64,000 nucleotides of DNA from Muribaculaceae bacterium (GTDB taxonomy: Bacteria; Bacteroidota; Bacteroidia; Bacteroidales; Muribaculaceae): NCBI GenBank assembly GCA_017621225.1, contig JAGATN010000013.1, positions 62,001-126,000 on the forward strand. Reading direction: 5' to 3'. The position numbers and the translations under genes were made by a program. This document shows, piece by piece, positions 42,693 to 51,922 of the stretch (the stretch's first letter is position 1; every line of letters begins with the position of its first letter). A model generated the notes under the pieces. The model ran no database searches. It was not told the DNA's origin and was given only the letters and a program-made list of their open reading frames with translations.

Positions 42693-44720
42693 ATGAAACA
42701 TTTTCTCTCCCTCAATCCCCTACTACCGATTGTAGCCTCATTCATATGTGGCATTACAATCGGTTTTGCCATACAATCAATGTTAATACCGATAATTTCC
42801 ACGGCGTTAGCATTGATTTTATGGTTTAGGCACCTCAATTACGCCACAATAATATCAATATCGTTCACCCTCGGTGCCGCAAACATGCTGCTCCACCTTC
42901 CAGCACACGTAAATGAGCAAAAATCGACATATCGGGCAATTGCAATGAACTGCCGCGAATCGGAATCATCGCAGATCGTAATTGCCAAACTCATTTCGTC
43001 GGGAAGCGACACGAGTAAAATGCATAAGTTTCCGTCAACGGAGGTAGAGCTCATAATACCGACATTCACACCACCCGTACAGCTCTCCGACATAATAACA
43101 TTCGAGGCTTCCTTCGAGGAAATAAATCCGATTCGCGACGTTCCCGATGAAATAACATTTGAAGATTACCTGTTAAAACAAGGCATAAAATACAAAACCA
43201 TACTAAAGCCGGAAGAAATAATATCAATCGGCAAAGCACCGGGGGTATTGAATGGTTTGCGACGAATGCGAACCGACATATCACGGCTCATATTCAGAAG
43301 CTCATTGTCAAACGAATCAAAGGAGTTTCTAAACACGATAGTAACCGGCGACGTATCGACGCTTACGAGTGAAACGCGACACTCGTTCACAAATGCAGGA
43401 ATAGCTCATGTATTGGCACTCAGCGGACTGCACGTAGGCGTAATAAGCTTGATAATAACAATTGCCCTGTGGCCCCTGAACATAATCGGGCTACGAAAAT
43501 ACGGCATCCTCATCACCATTGTAATCCTATGGGCATATGCCGCCATTACAGGCTTGTCGCCATCGGTGGTCAGAGCCGTCATAATGGCTACCATATTTTT
43601 GGCATCAGGAATGATGCAACGACGATACAGCTCATTCAACACGCTCGCTTTCGCGGCTTTATTGATACTGCTTTTCAACCCGATGGCATTGTTTTCCATC
43701 GGATTCATTTTATCGTTTTCGGCCGTAGCCGGAATTCTAATGTTTGGAACGCATCTGAATCCGATATCGCCTCGTCATAAAATACCGTATTACATCATAT
43801 CGTTGCCCGCCATATCCATATCGGCAATGCTCACGGCAAGTGCCGTATCGGCTTTCTATTTCCATAATTTTCCATTATACTTCCTGATAGCCAACATAAC
43901 CATATCGCCGCTGTTACCGTTGTGCCTCGGCATCGGCCTCGTCATAATCATCGGTCAACTAATGGGTTTCGACTGCGCAATAATGTGTCAATGCTTCGAC
44001 TTCATACATTCCGTCATAAGCCACATAGCCGACTTTGTGGCCAACTTGCCGCACGCAAACATTCAAGGGCTGTATTTCCCGGCTTGGCTATTGATTCCAT
44101 ACGCTTGCGCGATAATACTGCTCAAAGCCGGCTTTTCGAAACGACGGAGTTCGTACATACTTGCTTCAGCGATGTTGGTGGCGTTTGCCCTGACGGCCGG
44201 ATTCATGTGCAAGCCGACGTTTCATAACGACGAGCTGTTCGTGATGCGACGAACGTATCATACCGACATATGCATAAAATCAGACTCCAATCTATATCTG
44301 ATAACAACGGCACCCCACCAAGAATACGAAACGGTTAAATCGATTGCCGACTACCGTATGCGCAAATACATGGACAGGCGCGGCATCGACACGCTATCGA
44401 TCATAAAAGGATGTTTTGACTCCCGGCACTTCAGCTTGCGCAACAACATACTGGGATATCGCAATCACACCATAGCGGTGGTGTCGTCAGACGATTTAAG
44501 CGATTCGAAACTTCAAAAGATAAATTATGCCATAGTTTGTCGCGGATATTCGAAATCAATCGCCGAAATATGCTCAGCCCTGCGCCCCGATACGATACTG
44601 CTCGGCTACGACTTGCATCCTCGACGACACAAACGCTACGTGGACGAATGCATCGACATGGGTGTTGCGTATAAGTCGCTACGCGAGTCAACGTTTCATC
44701 TTTCGGCCAACTCTCGGTAG
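42693..44720 (+). CDS. ComEC/Rec2-family DNA-uptake channel protein
   Basis: This 675-residue membrane protein has three N-terminal hydrophobic segments, an OB-like external domain (residues about 85-200) and the competence domain with NAGIAHVLALSGLHVGVISL, LWAYAAITGLSPSVVRAVIMA and FNPMALFSIGFILSFSAVAGIL. Bacteroidetes members normally lack the C-terminal metallo-beta-lactamase domain, and no HxHxDH is seen in the last 170 residues. It forms the inner-membrane DNA channel in competent bacteria; whether uptake occurs here is unknown. Its 3' end overlaps the convergent folK gene by 25 bases. Confidence 0.85.
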   Translation: MKHFLSLNPLLPIVASFICGITIGFAIQSMLIPIISTALALILWFRHLNYATIISISFTLGAANMLLHLPAHVNEQKSTYRAIAMNCRESESSQIVIAKLISSGSDTSKMHKFPSTEVELIIPTFTPPVQLSDIITFEASFEEINPIRDVPDEITFEDYLLKQGIKYKTILKPEEIISIGKAPGVLNGLRRMRTDISRLIFRSSLSNESKEFLNTIVTGDVSTLTSETRHSFTNAGIAHVLALSGLHVGVISLIITIALWPLNIIGLRKYGILITIVILWAYAAITGLSPSVVRAVIMATIFLASGMMQRRYSSFNTLAFAALLILLFNPMALFSIGFILSFSAVAGILMFGTHLNPISPRHKIPYYIISLPAISISAMLTASAVSAFYFHNFPLYFLIANITISPLLPLCLGIGLVIIIGQLMGFDCAIMCQCFDFIHSVISHIADFVANLPHANIQGLYFPAWLLIPYACAIILLKAGFSKRRSSYILASAMLVAFALTAGFMCKPTFHNDELFVMRRTYHTDICIKSDSNLYLITTAPHQEYETVKSIADYRMRKYMDRRGIDTLSIIKGCFDSRHFSLRNNILGYRNHTIAVVSSDDLSDSKLQKINYAIVCRGYSKSIAEICSALRPDTILLGYDLHPRRHKRYVDECIDMGVAYKSLRESTFHLSANSR

Positions 44721-45079
44721 CCCTTCATGAAATATTCCCGTTCAAAATCTTTTTGACGCAGCACGCTTTCGCCCCTAACCACCAAATCCATGTCAATCGG
44801 AATGTCGCCGGCCTCGTTTCGAGCTTGGCAACGTCCCGACTCACGCTCCCACTTTTTCAAGCAATCCACCAAGCACGACTCGTCAAGTCGGGTCAATCCC
44901 GTTACCACGGAGTTAACATACGGCCGATCTATGCCATTTAAAGCGTCAGTTTCATATATGCTCGAAACTTCCACCTCATCAAGATTTTGGCGCAAAAAAT
45001 CGATGGCATTTTCAATCTGACGATATTTGTCGACCGAATTGCTGCCAAGCCCCACGAACACTCTTACGCCGTCCATCAT
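44696..45079 (-). CDS. folK: 2-amino-4-hydroxy-6-hydroxymethyldihydropteridine pyrophosphokinase (HPPK), short form
   Basis: This 127-residue protein has VFVGLGSN near the N-terminus, SSIYETDALNGIDRPYVN and DIPIDMDLVV, matching the HPPK substrate and Mg-binding motifs (the two Asp of DxD). It makes the pyrophosphorylated pterin for folate synthesis. It is about 30 residues shorter than E. coli HPPK and lacks the C-terminal loop region. The RWGPR-type Trp and Arg before the DxD are replaced by NEAGD. The shortness may be normal for this order. It overlaps tex by four bases and is translated after it. Confidence 0.82.
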   Translation of the reverse strand: MMDGVRVFVGLGSNSVDKYRQIENAIDFLRQNLDEVEVSSIYETDALNGIDRPYVNSVVTGLTRLDESCLVDCLKKWERESGRCQARNEAGDIPIDMDLVVRGESVLRQKDFEREYFMKGYRELAER

Positions 45080-47211
45080 GCAAGCCCCTTAAGCGATAGC
45101 GCCACACGGCTTCGCGCCACGTCGACATCTATGACCCTGACCTTAATTATCTGTCCAACCCTGACCACATCGGCCGGAGAGGTGATGAACTTGTCAGACA
45201 ATTGCGAAATATGAATCAGACCGTTCGTCTTAAGCCCTATGTCGACAAATACTCCGAAGGCAGTAATATTTGTAACCTTGCCCGACACCAACATGCCCAT
45301 ATGAAGATCTTCGATCGAACGCACGGCGGCATCAAACGGCACTGCATCTTCCTTCTCGCGCGGATCGCGACCGTTCTTCTCCAATTCTTTCACTATGTCG
45401 ACCAACGTTGGCATTCCCACTTGCTTGGTTACGTATCGTTCAAGATCGACGTTATGCAGCAATGACTTATTCGACACGAGACGTTCCAATTCGGTATTCA
45501 TGTCCTTTGCCATCTGCTCCAACAATTCATAGCGTTCGGGATGTACGCCGGTGTTGTCGAGCGGATTGTCGCTGCCCGGAATGCGCAAAAATCCCGCACA
45601 TTGGGTAAAAGCCTTATCACCCATACGGGGAATGTTGAGCAATTGCTTGCGATTTTTGAAATATCCGTTTTCAGCTCGATACTTCACTATGTTCGCAGCC
45701 AACACGGGCCCGATTCCCGACACGTAGCCGAGCAATTGCTTGGAAGCCGTATTGACGTTGACCCCAACGGAGTTGACGCAACTTTCCACCGTGAAGTCGA
45801 GAGAATCCTTGAGTCGGGTCTGATTTACGTCATGCTGATACTGCCCCACTCCTATCGACTTGGGGTCGATCTTAACAAGTTCGGCCAACGGATCAAGCAA
45901 CCGGCGACCTATCGATACCGCACCCCTCACCGTTATGTCCTCATCGGGAAATTCCTCGCGAGCCACATCAGATGCCGAATAGATGCTGGCACCCTGTTCG
46001 CTCACCATAAATATCTGCACTCGGCGCGGAAATTCCACCGACTGAAGGAAATTGTCAGTTTCGCGCCCGGCCGTACCATTGCCCACCGCGATGGCATCGA
46101 TTTGAAAACGGTCGACCATATAGCACAACGTGTCGACGGCTCCGTAGAAATCATTTACGGGAGCGCACGGGAACACTACGTCATGAGCCAACAGATTGCC
46201 CTGCTCGTCAAGGCACACCACCTTACATCCGGTGCGGAATCCCGGGTCGATGGCCATAACGCGTTTACGGCCCAACGGCGGAGCCATAAGCAGCTGCTTC
46301 ACATTATCGGCAAAAAGAGCTATTGCAGCCGTATCGCTCTTTTCCTTCATAGCCAATGACACTTCGGTTTCGATGGAGGGCTTCAGCAGTCTGCGGTAGC
46401 CATCCTTTACGGCCTGACGAACCAAATCGGCGCATTGTTCATTTGCACCCATCTTGACGAACATTCGACACAAGCGCTCGTTCATTTCCGTATCGTCAAT
46501 GCCTATCGACACCTTTAGAATGCCTTCATTTTCGCCTCTGCGCATGGCAAGATACCTGTGCGAAGTGCACGTGCGCAACGGTTCCGAAAAGTCAAAATAG
46601 TTTTGGTAGTTATTTCCTTCCGATTCCTTGCCTTTGATGACCTTCGAAGTTATCACACCCGAACGGTTATACTTCGATCTGACGATGGAACGAGCTTTCT
46701 CGCTCTCGCTTATCCATTCGGCTATTATATCAAGGGCGCCCGCGATAGCCGCCTTCAGGTCGGGCACATCTTTTTTCACGAATCGCGAAGCAAACTTTTC
46801 GATGTCGCCGTTCGACTGAGCCATTATCATCTTGGCCAGCGGTTCGAGTCCGGCACTTATGGCAACGGAAGCACGAGTGCGACGCTTTGGCCTGTATGGC
46901 ATGTATATGTCTTCAAGCACCGATGGCTCATACGTCTCCATGATGCGCTGTTCAAGCTCCGGCGTAAGCTTTTTCTGCTCTTTTATCACATCGATAATAT
47001 ACGCCTTACGTTTGTCGAGCTCAGCCAATGCGCCTGCGCGTAATTGAATGTTTCTTATGGTCACCTCATCCATCGATCCGGTCATTTCCTTTCGATATCG
47101 AGCAATGAACGGAATAGTTGCCCCTTCTTCAAGCAGACGTAGCACAGCATTCGTCTGACGTGGTTTCAGATTCAATTCACGGCATATTATAGCCGCATAT
47201 TCATTTGCCAT
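45076..47211 (-). CDS. tex: Tex-family S1 RNA-binding transcription accessory protein
   Basis: This 711-residue protein has the Tex layout: a helical N-terminus, a YqgF-like nuclease-fold domain (VMAIDPGFRTGCKVVCLDEQGNLL), helix-hairpin-helix repeats (QLLGYVSGIGPVLAANIVKYR, LLNIPRMGDKAFTQCAGFL) and a C-terminal S1 domain (about 640-711, GMLVSGKVTNITAFGVFVDIGLKTNGLIHISQLS). Tex binds nucleic acids and affects transcription and toxin expression in other bacteria. The gene is followed, with a 4-base overlap, by folK. Confidence 0.94.
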   Translation of the reverse strand: MANEYAAIICRELNLKPRQTNAVLRLLEEGATIPFIARYRKEMTGSMDEVTIRNIQLRAGALAELDKRKAYIIDVIKEQKKLTPELEQRIMETYEPSVLEDIYMPYRPKRRTRASVAISAGLEPLAKMIMAQSNGDIEKFASRFVKKDVPDLKAAIAGALDIIAEWISESEKARSIVRSKYNRSGVITSKVIKGKESEGNNYQNYFDFSEPLRTCTSHRYLAMRRGENEGILKVSIGIDDTEMNERLCRMFVKMGANEQCADLVRQAVKDGYRRLLKPSIETEVSLAMKEKSDTAAIALFADNVKQLLMAPPLGRKRVMAIDPGFRTGCKVVCLDEQGNLLAHDVVFPCAPVNDFYGAVDTLCYMVDRFQIDAIAVGNGTAGRETDNFLQSVEFPRRVQIFMVSEQGASIYSASDVAREEFPDEDITVRGAVSIGRRLLDPLAELVKIDPKSIGVGQYQHDVNQTRLKDSLDFTVESCVNSVGVNVNTASKQLLGYVSGIGPVLAANIVKYRAENGYFKNRKQLLNIPRMGDKAFTQCAGFLRIPGSDNPLDNTGVHPERYELLEQMAKDMNTELERLVSNKSLLHNVDLERYVTKQVGMPTLVDIVKELEKNGRDPREKEDAVPFDAAVRSIEDLHMGMLVSGKVTNITAFGVFVDIGLKTNGLIHISQLSDKFITSPADVVRVGQIIKVRVIDVDVARSRVALSLKGLA

Positions 47212-47217
47212 ATTAAT

Positions 47218-48408
47218 TTATAGTTGTTCTCTTTTAAGCGTTATGACGGTCAGTTCGGGCGTAGCACCTATTCGCGTAGGTATGCCTACCGTTCCGATAC
47301 CTATGTTTACGTACAACTTATGTTGCTTCTCATCATCTTCATACAAACCACCCCAAGTCGGGTAACGCCACACGGCCGGAGAAACCCCAAACAATTCAAT
47401 CTGCATGGCGTGCGTGTGCCCGGAGAGCGTAAGAGCCACATTAGCGTCACCATTAGCTATTTCATTGACCCAATGGGCAGGATTGTGTGTCAACAATATC
47501 TTCACATTGTCATCGTCAATCGACGGATATGCCTTGGATATCGAGCCATATACCTTAAATGGCGGATCGCCTACATTCTCTACGCCGACAATGGCTATCG
47601 AATCATTATCTTTTTTCAAAAAATCGCTTTCGTTACGCAATAAATGCCATCCCATATCGGCCTGAAGATCATACATCATTTCCATATTACGGGCTTTATC
47701 CTCGGCCGTATCCCAATCGCTGTAATCGCCGTAATCATGGTTTCCGAGTATCGAATACACGCCGTCGGGAGCTTCGAGGCCCGATAAAGCATCGACAAAT
47801 GGCAGTAGCTCATCGGTGCGACGATTTACGATATCGCCGGTGAAAACGATCAAATCGCAATTAAGCGAGTTTATCTTATCCACTACTTTCCGCACATATG
47901 AATCGTCGTTTCCGTATGTTCCGACATGAAAATCGGAGAATTGCACAATCTTATATCCGTCAAAGCGCTCGGGCAATCCGGGTATTTCAACCGTCAGTTC
48001 CTTAACGTCTATCCTATATCTATTGACCAATGCGCCCCACCACATGGCCAGAAAGCACATTATCGACAACACTCCGCCAACCATGGACACAGCGCCGATG
48101 CGATGCGATTTAAACAGGCACGGCACCGATGCAATAAGGTCAACCATCACGAAAAGTAACTTCGGTACGTACACTGAAAAATAGGTAAATAGCATCCACA
48201 TTATCCATATCAACGTGGAGTCGCTGCCCGAACGTCGGGGCAGGCAAATGCACACAATGATAAATGCATATAACGCGGCGGCACTAAAAAGCTGTACTTT
48301 CGACGGCATTTTCGACCGACACCTTTTTTTCAGAATGACATATAAATATGTGTCAACCGCCAAACTCAGCAGCAAGCACACGATCATCATCAATATGGGC
48401 AATCGCAT
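47218..48408 (-). CDS. Membrane-anchored metallophosphoesterase (YkuE/YaeI-like)
   Basis: This 396-residue protein has four N-terminal hydrophobic segments in the first 150 residues, then a calcineurin-like phosphoesterase domain: FSDFHVGTYG, FTGDIVNRRTDE, LGNHDYGDYSDWD and LSGHTHAMQ give the full metal-ligand set. Relatives remove phosphate from lipids such as UDP-diacylglucosamine or lysophospholipids. ATG at 48408 is chosen over a TTG six codons earlier. It follows the acyltransferase gene closely, which supports a lipid-related role. Confidence 0.88.
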   Translation of the reverse strand: MRLPILMMIVCLLLSLAVDTYLYVILKKRCRSKMPSKVQLFSAAALYAFIIVCICLPRRSGSDSTLIWIMWMLFTYFSVYVPKLLFVMVDLIASVPCLFKSHRIGAVSMVGGVLSIMCFLAMWWGALVNRYRIDVKELTVEIPGLPERFDGYKIVQFSDFHVGTYGNDDSYVRKVVDKINSLNCDLIVFTGDIVNRRTDELLPFVDALSGLEAPDGVYSILGNHDYGDYSDWDTAEDKARNMEMMYDLQADMGWHLLRNESDFLKKDNDSIAIVGVENVGDPPFKVYGSISKAYPSIDDDNVKILLTHNPAHWVNEIANGDANVALTLSGHTHAMQIELFGVSPAVWRYPTWGGLYEDDEKQHKLYVNIGIGTVGIPTRIGATPELTVITLKREQL

Positions 48409-48422
48409 ATTTATTTCAAAAA

Positions 48423-49607
48423 TCAAATTTTCGAATTGCCCGCGCCTTCAGCCAAGGTGTGCAACTTGTTTCGCAACGGGTTGGCATACATTTTATACAT
48501 CATTTCACGCATATAGGCCCTGTCGGGTTCGGATACGTCCGGCACATCCACCTTGTCAAGCTGACGCTCTACATAAACTACGAAACCCTCCTTCTCCTCG
48601 GGCGTATAATTTGAAACATACGCATCGGTGTGCTCGAGCAAATCGTATGCTATGTAATTTATGGGATAAATCCTATAACCCGAATGAATCGAACTGTCGA
48701 CCATCGAACATATGCGCTTCACTACTTCAGCTTTATCGGTAACATCAACCAGATCGGCCAATTCGGGAGTCAGGCAACGTCCTACCTGGAAATGTATGTG
48801 GCCCTTGAAACTAAGCATACCGGTTTCCATGCTGAACAAGTCGTCGCGCTGCGATTTTTTGAAATCCGGATCAAGGCGTTTCAACAAAAACTCCCTGGCT
48901 TTAAGATAGTCGTTGGGGTCGTATTCGTATGATATTGACACCGGAACAAGATTGACCGATGCAATGTTAGAGGCTATTGATTTTCCGCCGTCAAGAGCCA
49001 ACATCTTTATGAGGCTCTCCTGTGTCAAGTCATTCGAATCTTTTGCTCGACCCTCGCGTTGCGCAATCCACACGCTCTCATGCTTGTGATTTATGGCATA
49101 ATGTATGTATGCCGACAGATGTCGCGCTGCTTCAAGAGCCTGAGTTATACGCAGATTACGTTTTACGATGAAGCTTTTATTTAACTTCACCAAGTCGGTA
49201 ATCCACTCGTAAATCAATAGATTGTTTCCGATGGCTACTTCGGAAGTGTGAATTCCGTTTCGCAAGAAGCATAAATTCAAAAACGACGCATCGAGCACTA
49301 TGTCGCGATGGTTCGTAATGAACGTATATGCCATATCGGCATTTATATTTTCCAATCCGCCTATCGTAATGCCTGCACTCGTTTTTTTAGCAAGCATTTC
49401 GAGAAACGGCCACATAATTTTAGTCTGAAACGATTCTTTGTCTGAAATCGACATCAATTCTTTGACGAAATCATCATAATTCACGTTGGGCATCACATAA
49501 CGCACGGCATGTTCAAAGCCGGGTTCTTTGACCAACAGAGCCATTTTTTCCTGAAACTGTGAATCGTCAAATGGGGCTATATCGCTGAAATCAATCTGAT
49601 TGCTCAT
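48423..49607 (-). CDS. PlsC/PlsB-type phospholipid acyltransferase domain protein
   Basis: This 394-residue protein has the acyltransferase motif NHRDIVLD (block I, NHxxxxD) near 138, and a later WIAQREGRAKDS segment that fits block III (EGxR). Glycerophosphate acyltransferases of the PlsB type share these features, but the protein is short and has no strong membrane segment. Bacteroidales encode such proteins with unproven acceptor specificity. It is the first gene of an operon with the metallophosphoesterase, and a promoter box lies 44 bases upstream. Confidence 0.82.
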   Translation of the reverse strand: MSNQIDFSDIAPFDDSQFQEKMALLVKEPGFEHAVRYVMPNVNYDDFVKELMSISDKESFQTKIMWPFLEMLAKKTSAGITIGGLENINADMAYTFITNHRDIVLDASFLNLCFLRNGIHTSEVAIGNNLLIYEWITDLVKLNKSFIVKRNLRITQALEAARHLSAYIHYAINHKHESVWIAQREGRAKDSNDLTQESLIKMLALDGGKSIASNIASVNLVPVSISYEYDPNDYLKAREFLLKRLDPDFKKSQRDDLFSMETGMLSFKGHIHFQVGRCLTPELADLVDVTDKAEVVKRICSMVDSSIHSGYRIYPINYIAYDLLEHTDAYVSNYTPEEKEGFVVYVERQLDKVDVPDVSEPDRAYMREMMYKMYANPLRNKLHTLAEGAGNSKI

Positions 49608-49651
49608 AATTACATTAATTCTTTTTGCGGTATCAAGATGTAATTCTGCTT

Positions 49652-49659
49652 CAAAGTTA
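49652..49659 (-). promoter_or_regulatory. Promoter -7 box for the acyltransferase-metallophosphoesterase operon
   Basis: TAACTTTG on the minus strand matches TAnnTTTG, 44 bases before the ATG at 49607. Confidence 0.55.
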
Positions 49660-49677
49660 CAAATTTTTCAACTAAGA

Positions 49678-50799
49678 TTAAAGCTTTCGGCCTGAATCTT
49701 TATTTTTAGACATATGCATCGCTTCACACGCATCGCTATATGTTCGCCAGCGCTCTATCATCGACACCATGTCGGATGGCACTTCGGAGCTGAAAAACAT
49801 CTCCTCTCCGGTGGCCGGATGAACGAATCCCAACGTGCGCGCGTGCAATGCCTGTCGGGGGCAGATGGTAAAACAATTTTCAACGAATTGTTTGTACTTG
49901 GCGCTGCGCACGCCTCGCAATATCTCATCGCCGCCATAACGCGAATCGTTAAGCAACGGATGGCCTATCCACTTCATATGAACTCGTATCTGATGCGTAC
50001 GACCGGTTTCGAGCCGACACCTAACCACCGACACGTAACCCAACCGTTCAAGAACCTCATAATGCGTAACGGCATGTTTACCCTGATCACCTTCGGGAAA
50101 TACCGTCATCTGAAGCCGATCTTTCGGGCTACGGCCTATGTTTCCCTCTATTCGCCCAATAGGCGGATCGGGAATGCCCCACACCACTGCCACATACTCG
50201 CGCTTAGTGGTCTTATTGAAAAATTGCTTGCCTAAGGCGGTCTTGGCATCAGGCGTTTTTGCCACTACAAGCAATCCTGACGTATCCTTATCGATTCTAT
50301 GAACGAGCCCCATACGAGGATCGGCCACGTCGTAATCGGGATTGTCCTTGAAATGCCAGGCCAATGCATTGACGAGAGTGCCCGAATAATTGCCATGGCC
50401 GGGATGCACCACCAGTCCGGCCGGCTTATCCACTACCAGCAAGTGATCATCCTCATACACTATATTCAACGGAATGTTCTCGGGTATGATTTCCAATTCA
50501 TACCTCGGACGATCCATGACTACCGACACCACGTCAAGCGGCTTAACGCGATAATTAGACTTTACGGCTTTGCCATTTACAATAATGCATCCGGCCTCAG
50601 CGGCCTGCTGCACTCTGTTTCGTGACGACTTTTCAAGACGCGCCACCAAAAATTTATCTACGCGCAGCAACTGCTGGCCTTTGTCGGCCACGAATCTGAA
50701 ATGTTCGTATAGTTCTCCGGAATCGCCAACCGACACATCTTCCGACAATTCGTCAAAATCGTCAAGACACTCAGCGGGTTCCATAATATCATCATTCAT
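49678..50799 (-). CDS. RluA/RluD-family 23S rRNA pseudouridine synthase
   Basis: This 373-residue protein has an S4 domain (VDKFLVARLEKSSRNRVQQAAEAGCIIVNGKAVK), then the catalytic domain with HRIDKDTSGLLVVAK (catalytic Asp in the RxD motif), LVVHPGHGNYSGTLVNAL and RLETGRTHQIRVHM. The layout matches RluD, which modifies helix 69 of 23S rRNA; RluC-like specificity cannot be excluded. ATG at 50799 is chosen over a TTG five codons earlier. It sits 15 bases downstream of the PASTA gene. Confidence 0.9.
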   Translation of the reverse strand: MNDDIMEPAECLDDFDELSEDVSVGDSGELYEHFRFVADKGQQLLRVDKFLVARLEKSSRNRVQQAAEAGCIIVNGKAVKSNYRVKPLDVVSVVMDRPRYELEIIPENIPLNIVYEDDHLLVVDKPAGLVVHPGHGNYSGTLVNALAWHFKDNPDYDVADPRMGLVHRIDKDTSGLLVVAKTPDAKTALGKQFFNKTTKREYVAVVWGIPDPPIGRIEGNIGRSPKDRLQMTVFPEGDQGKHAVTHYEVLERLGYVSVVRCRLETGRTHQIRVHMKWIGHPLLNDSRYGGDEILRGVRSAKYKQFVENCFTICPRQALHARTLGFVHPATGEEMFFSSEVPSDMVSMIERWRTYSDACEAMHMSKNKDSGRKL

Positions 50800-50814
50800 T
50801 ATAACCGAAAGCAA

Positions 50815-51417
50815 TCAATTAATGTCAAGCTGATCCATATCGAACATCGACTCGTCAAGTTCGACGGCTGCCGTATCGATAATGTCGGACACGCCGGCCC
50901 CGACTTCAAGCGTCACGCGCGACGTAACAGGGATACGCGCGCCCGGCCCTAACCTAACGCCATTGTGCGACACGCCCAATACCAGATCTTTGAATTCCGA
51001 CTGCACCTCCACTACGCTTATGGCCTTTATGCCCAAGCCTTCGAGTATCGACCGAGCCTGGCGCAACGACACATCGGTAAGATTCGGGATGGTGACATGT
51101 TTGGCAGACGTAGCCGTTATGGTAAGATATACCATTCGGCCACCCTTCACCTTGGTGTTCACTTTCGGGTTCTGTTCGACGACAGTTCCCGGCCTGCTCT
51201 TTGAATCGTATATAGAGTCGCTTATCTCAACATCAAATCCGGCGTCCCTCAATCGGTTTTCGGCATCTATGTAAGAGAATCCCCTTACTTCGGGAACCAC
51301 CTCATAATGCCCGTGATCGGTCCACACGTCAAGCCACGTAAGTGCGCCCCATATCAACAAGCAACCAACCACTGCCATCAACCCAAGATGAAACAACAGC
51401 TTTTTCCAAACGCTCAT
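50815..51417 (-). CDS. Membrane-anchored PASTA-domain protein
   Basis: The protein has about 200 residues. A membrane helix lies at about 6-28, followed by two PASTA repeats (VPEVRGFSYIDAENRLRDAGFDVEI and IPNLTDVSLRQARSILEGLGIKAISV). PASTA domains bind peptidoglycan or muropeptides. No kinase domain is attached, unlike Ser/Thr kinases that carry PASTA repeats. An in-frame TTG at 51459 would add 14 residues; the ATG at 51417 is preferred. It is probably co-transcribed with the pseudouridine synthase and lies directly downstream of rnpB. Confidence 0.85.
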   Translation of the reverse strand: MSVWKKLLFHLGLMAVVGCLLIWGALTWLDVWTDHGHYEVVPEVRGFSYIDAENRLRDAGFDVEISDSIYDSKSRPGTVVEQNPKVNTKVKGGRMVYLTITATSAKHVTIPNLTDVSLRQARSILEGLGIKAISVVEVQSEFKDLVLGVSHNGVRLGPGARIPVTSRVTLEVGAGVSDIIDTAAVELDESMFDMDQLDIN

Positions 51418-51523
51418 TGATTTACCCGTAAATTTTTCACTAAGTTTAGTCACTTTCAAATACGTGATTTAATAATTCGTTAATTTCAATTGTGTTCCGT
51501 TTTCACGGCGCAAATACAAAAAA

Positions 51524-51888
51524 GCAGCCGGACTATAAGCCGAGTTATGTCGTTGCAACGATATCATCATCCATTACGGATGGATCCATAGCAACGTTTC
51601 GTCATTTATCTAAGCAGCCTACCCCCCGGCAATGGACGAGCAACCCTTGAATGCCGGTATACTTGGCCTTGCAACCCATAAGACGTGCGGCGCAATATGT
51701 CGCCATACTGCCCGGTGGGCTCTTACCCCGCCTTTTCACCCTTACCGCGATGACTCACGGCGGTCGTTTTCTGTCACGTTACTCTACCATCGCTGATAGC
51801 TCACCGTTAGTGAATATGGTGCTCTGCGTTGCCCGGACTTTCCTCTCACCGCTCGTGCGTCGATGAGCGACGAAACGCCCGACTGCGC
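51524..51888 (-). ncRNA. rnpB: RNase P RNA, bacterial type A
   Basis: The minus strand carries the conserved RNase P RNA core. GAGAGGAAAGTCCGGGC is near the 5' end (about 51835-51851), GGTAAGGGTGAAAAGG is near 51732-51750, and GCCGGGGGGTAGGC is near 51615-51640. The ends can form P1: GCAGTCGG at the 5' end pairs with CCGGCTGC at the 3' end. A run of T residues follows at the 3' end (51518-51523), consistent with termination. The extents are approximate by a few bases. A promoter box lies just upstream. Confidence 0.93.
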
Positions 51889-51890
51889 CA

Positions 51891-51898
51891 CAAAGGTA
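51891..51898 (-). promoter_or_regulatory. Promoter -7 box for rnpB
   Basis: TACCTTTG on the minus strand matches TAnnTTTG and ends a few bases before the predicted 5' end of rnpB. It lies within about 25 bases of the stop codon of the upstream NADH dehydrogenase gene. Confidence 0.65.
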
Positions 51899-51922
51899 AC
51901 GAATATTTACCTAACGGCCAAC

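Noticed and set aside
51651-51866. Short plus-strand ORFs at 51651-51866 and nearby
   Set aside because: They lie inside the RNase P RNA gene on the opposite strand, whose conserved core and P1 pairing explain the sequence.
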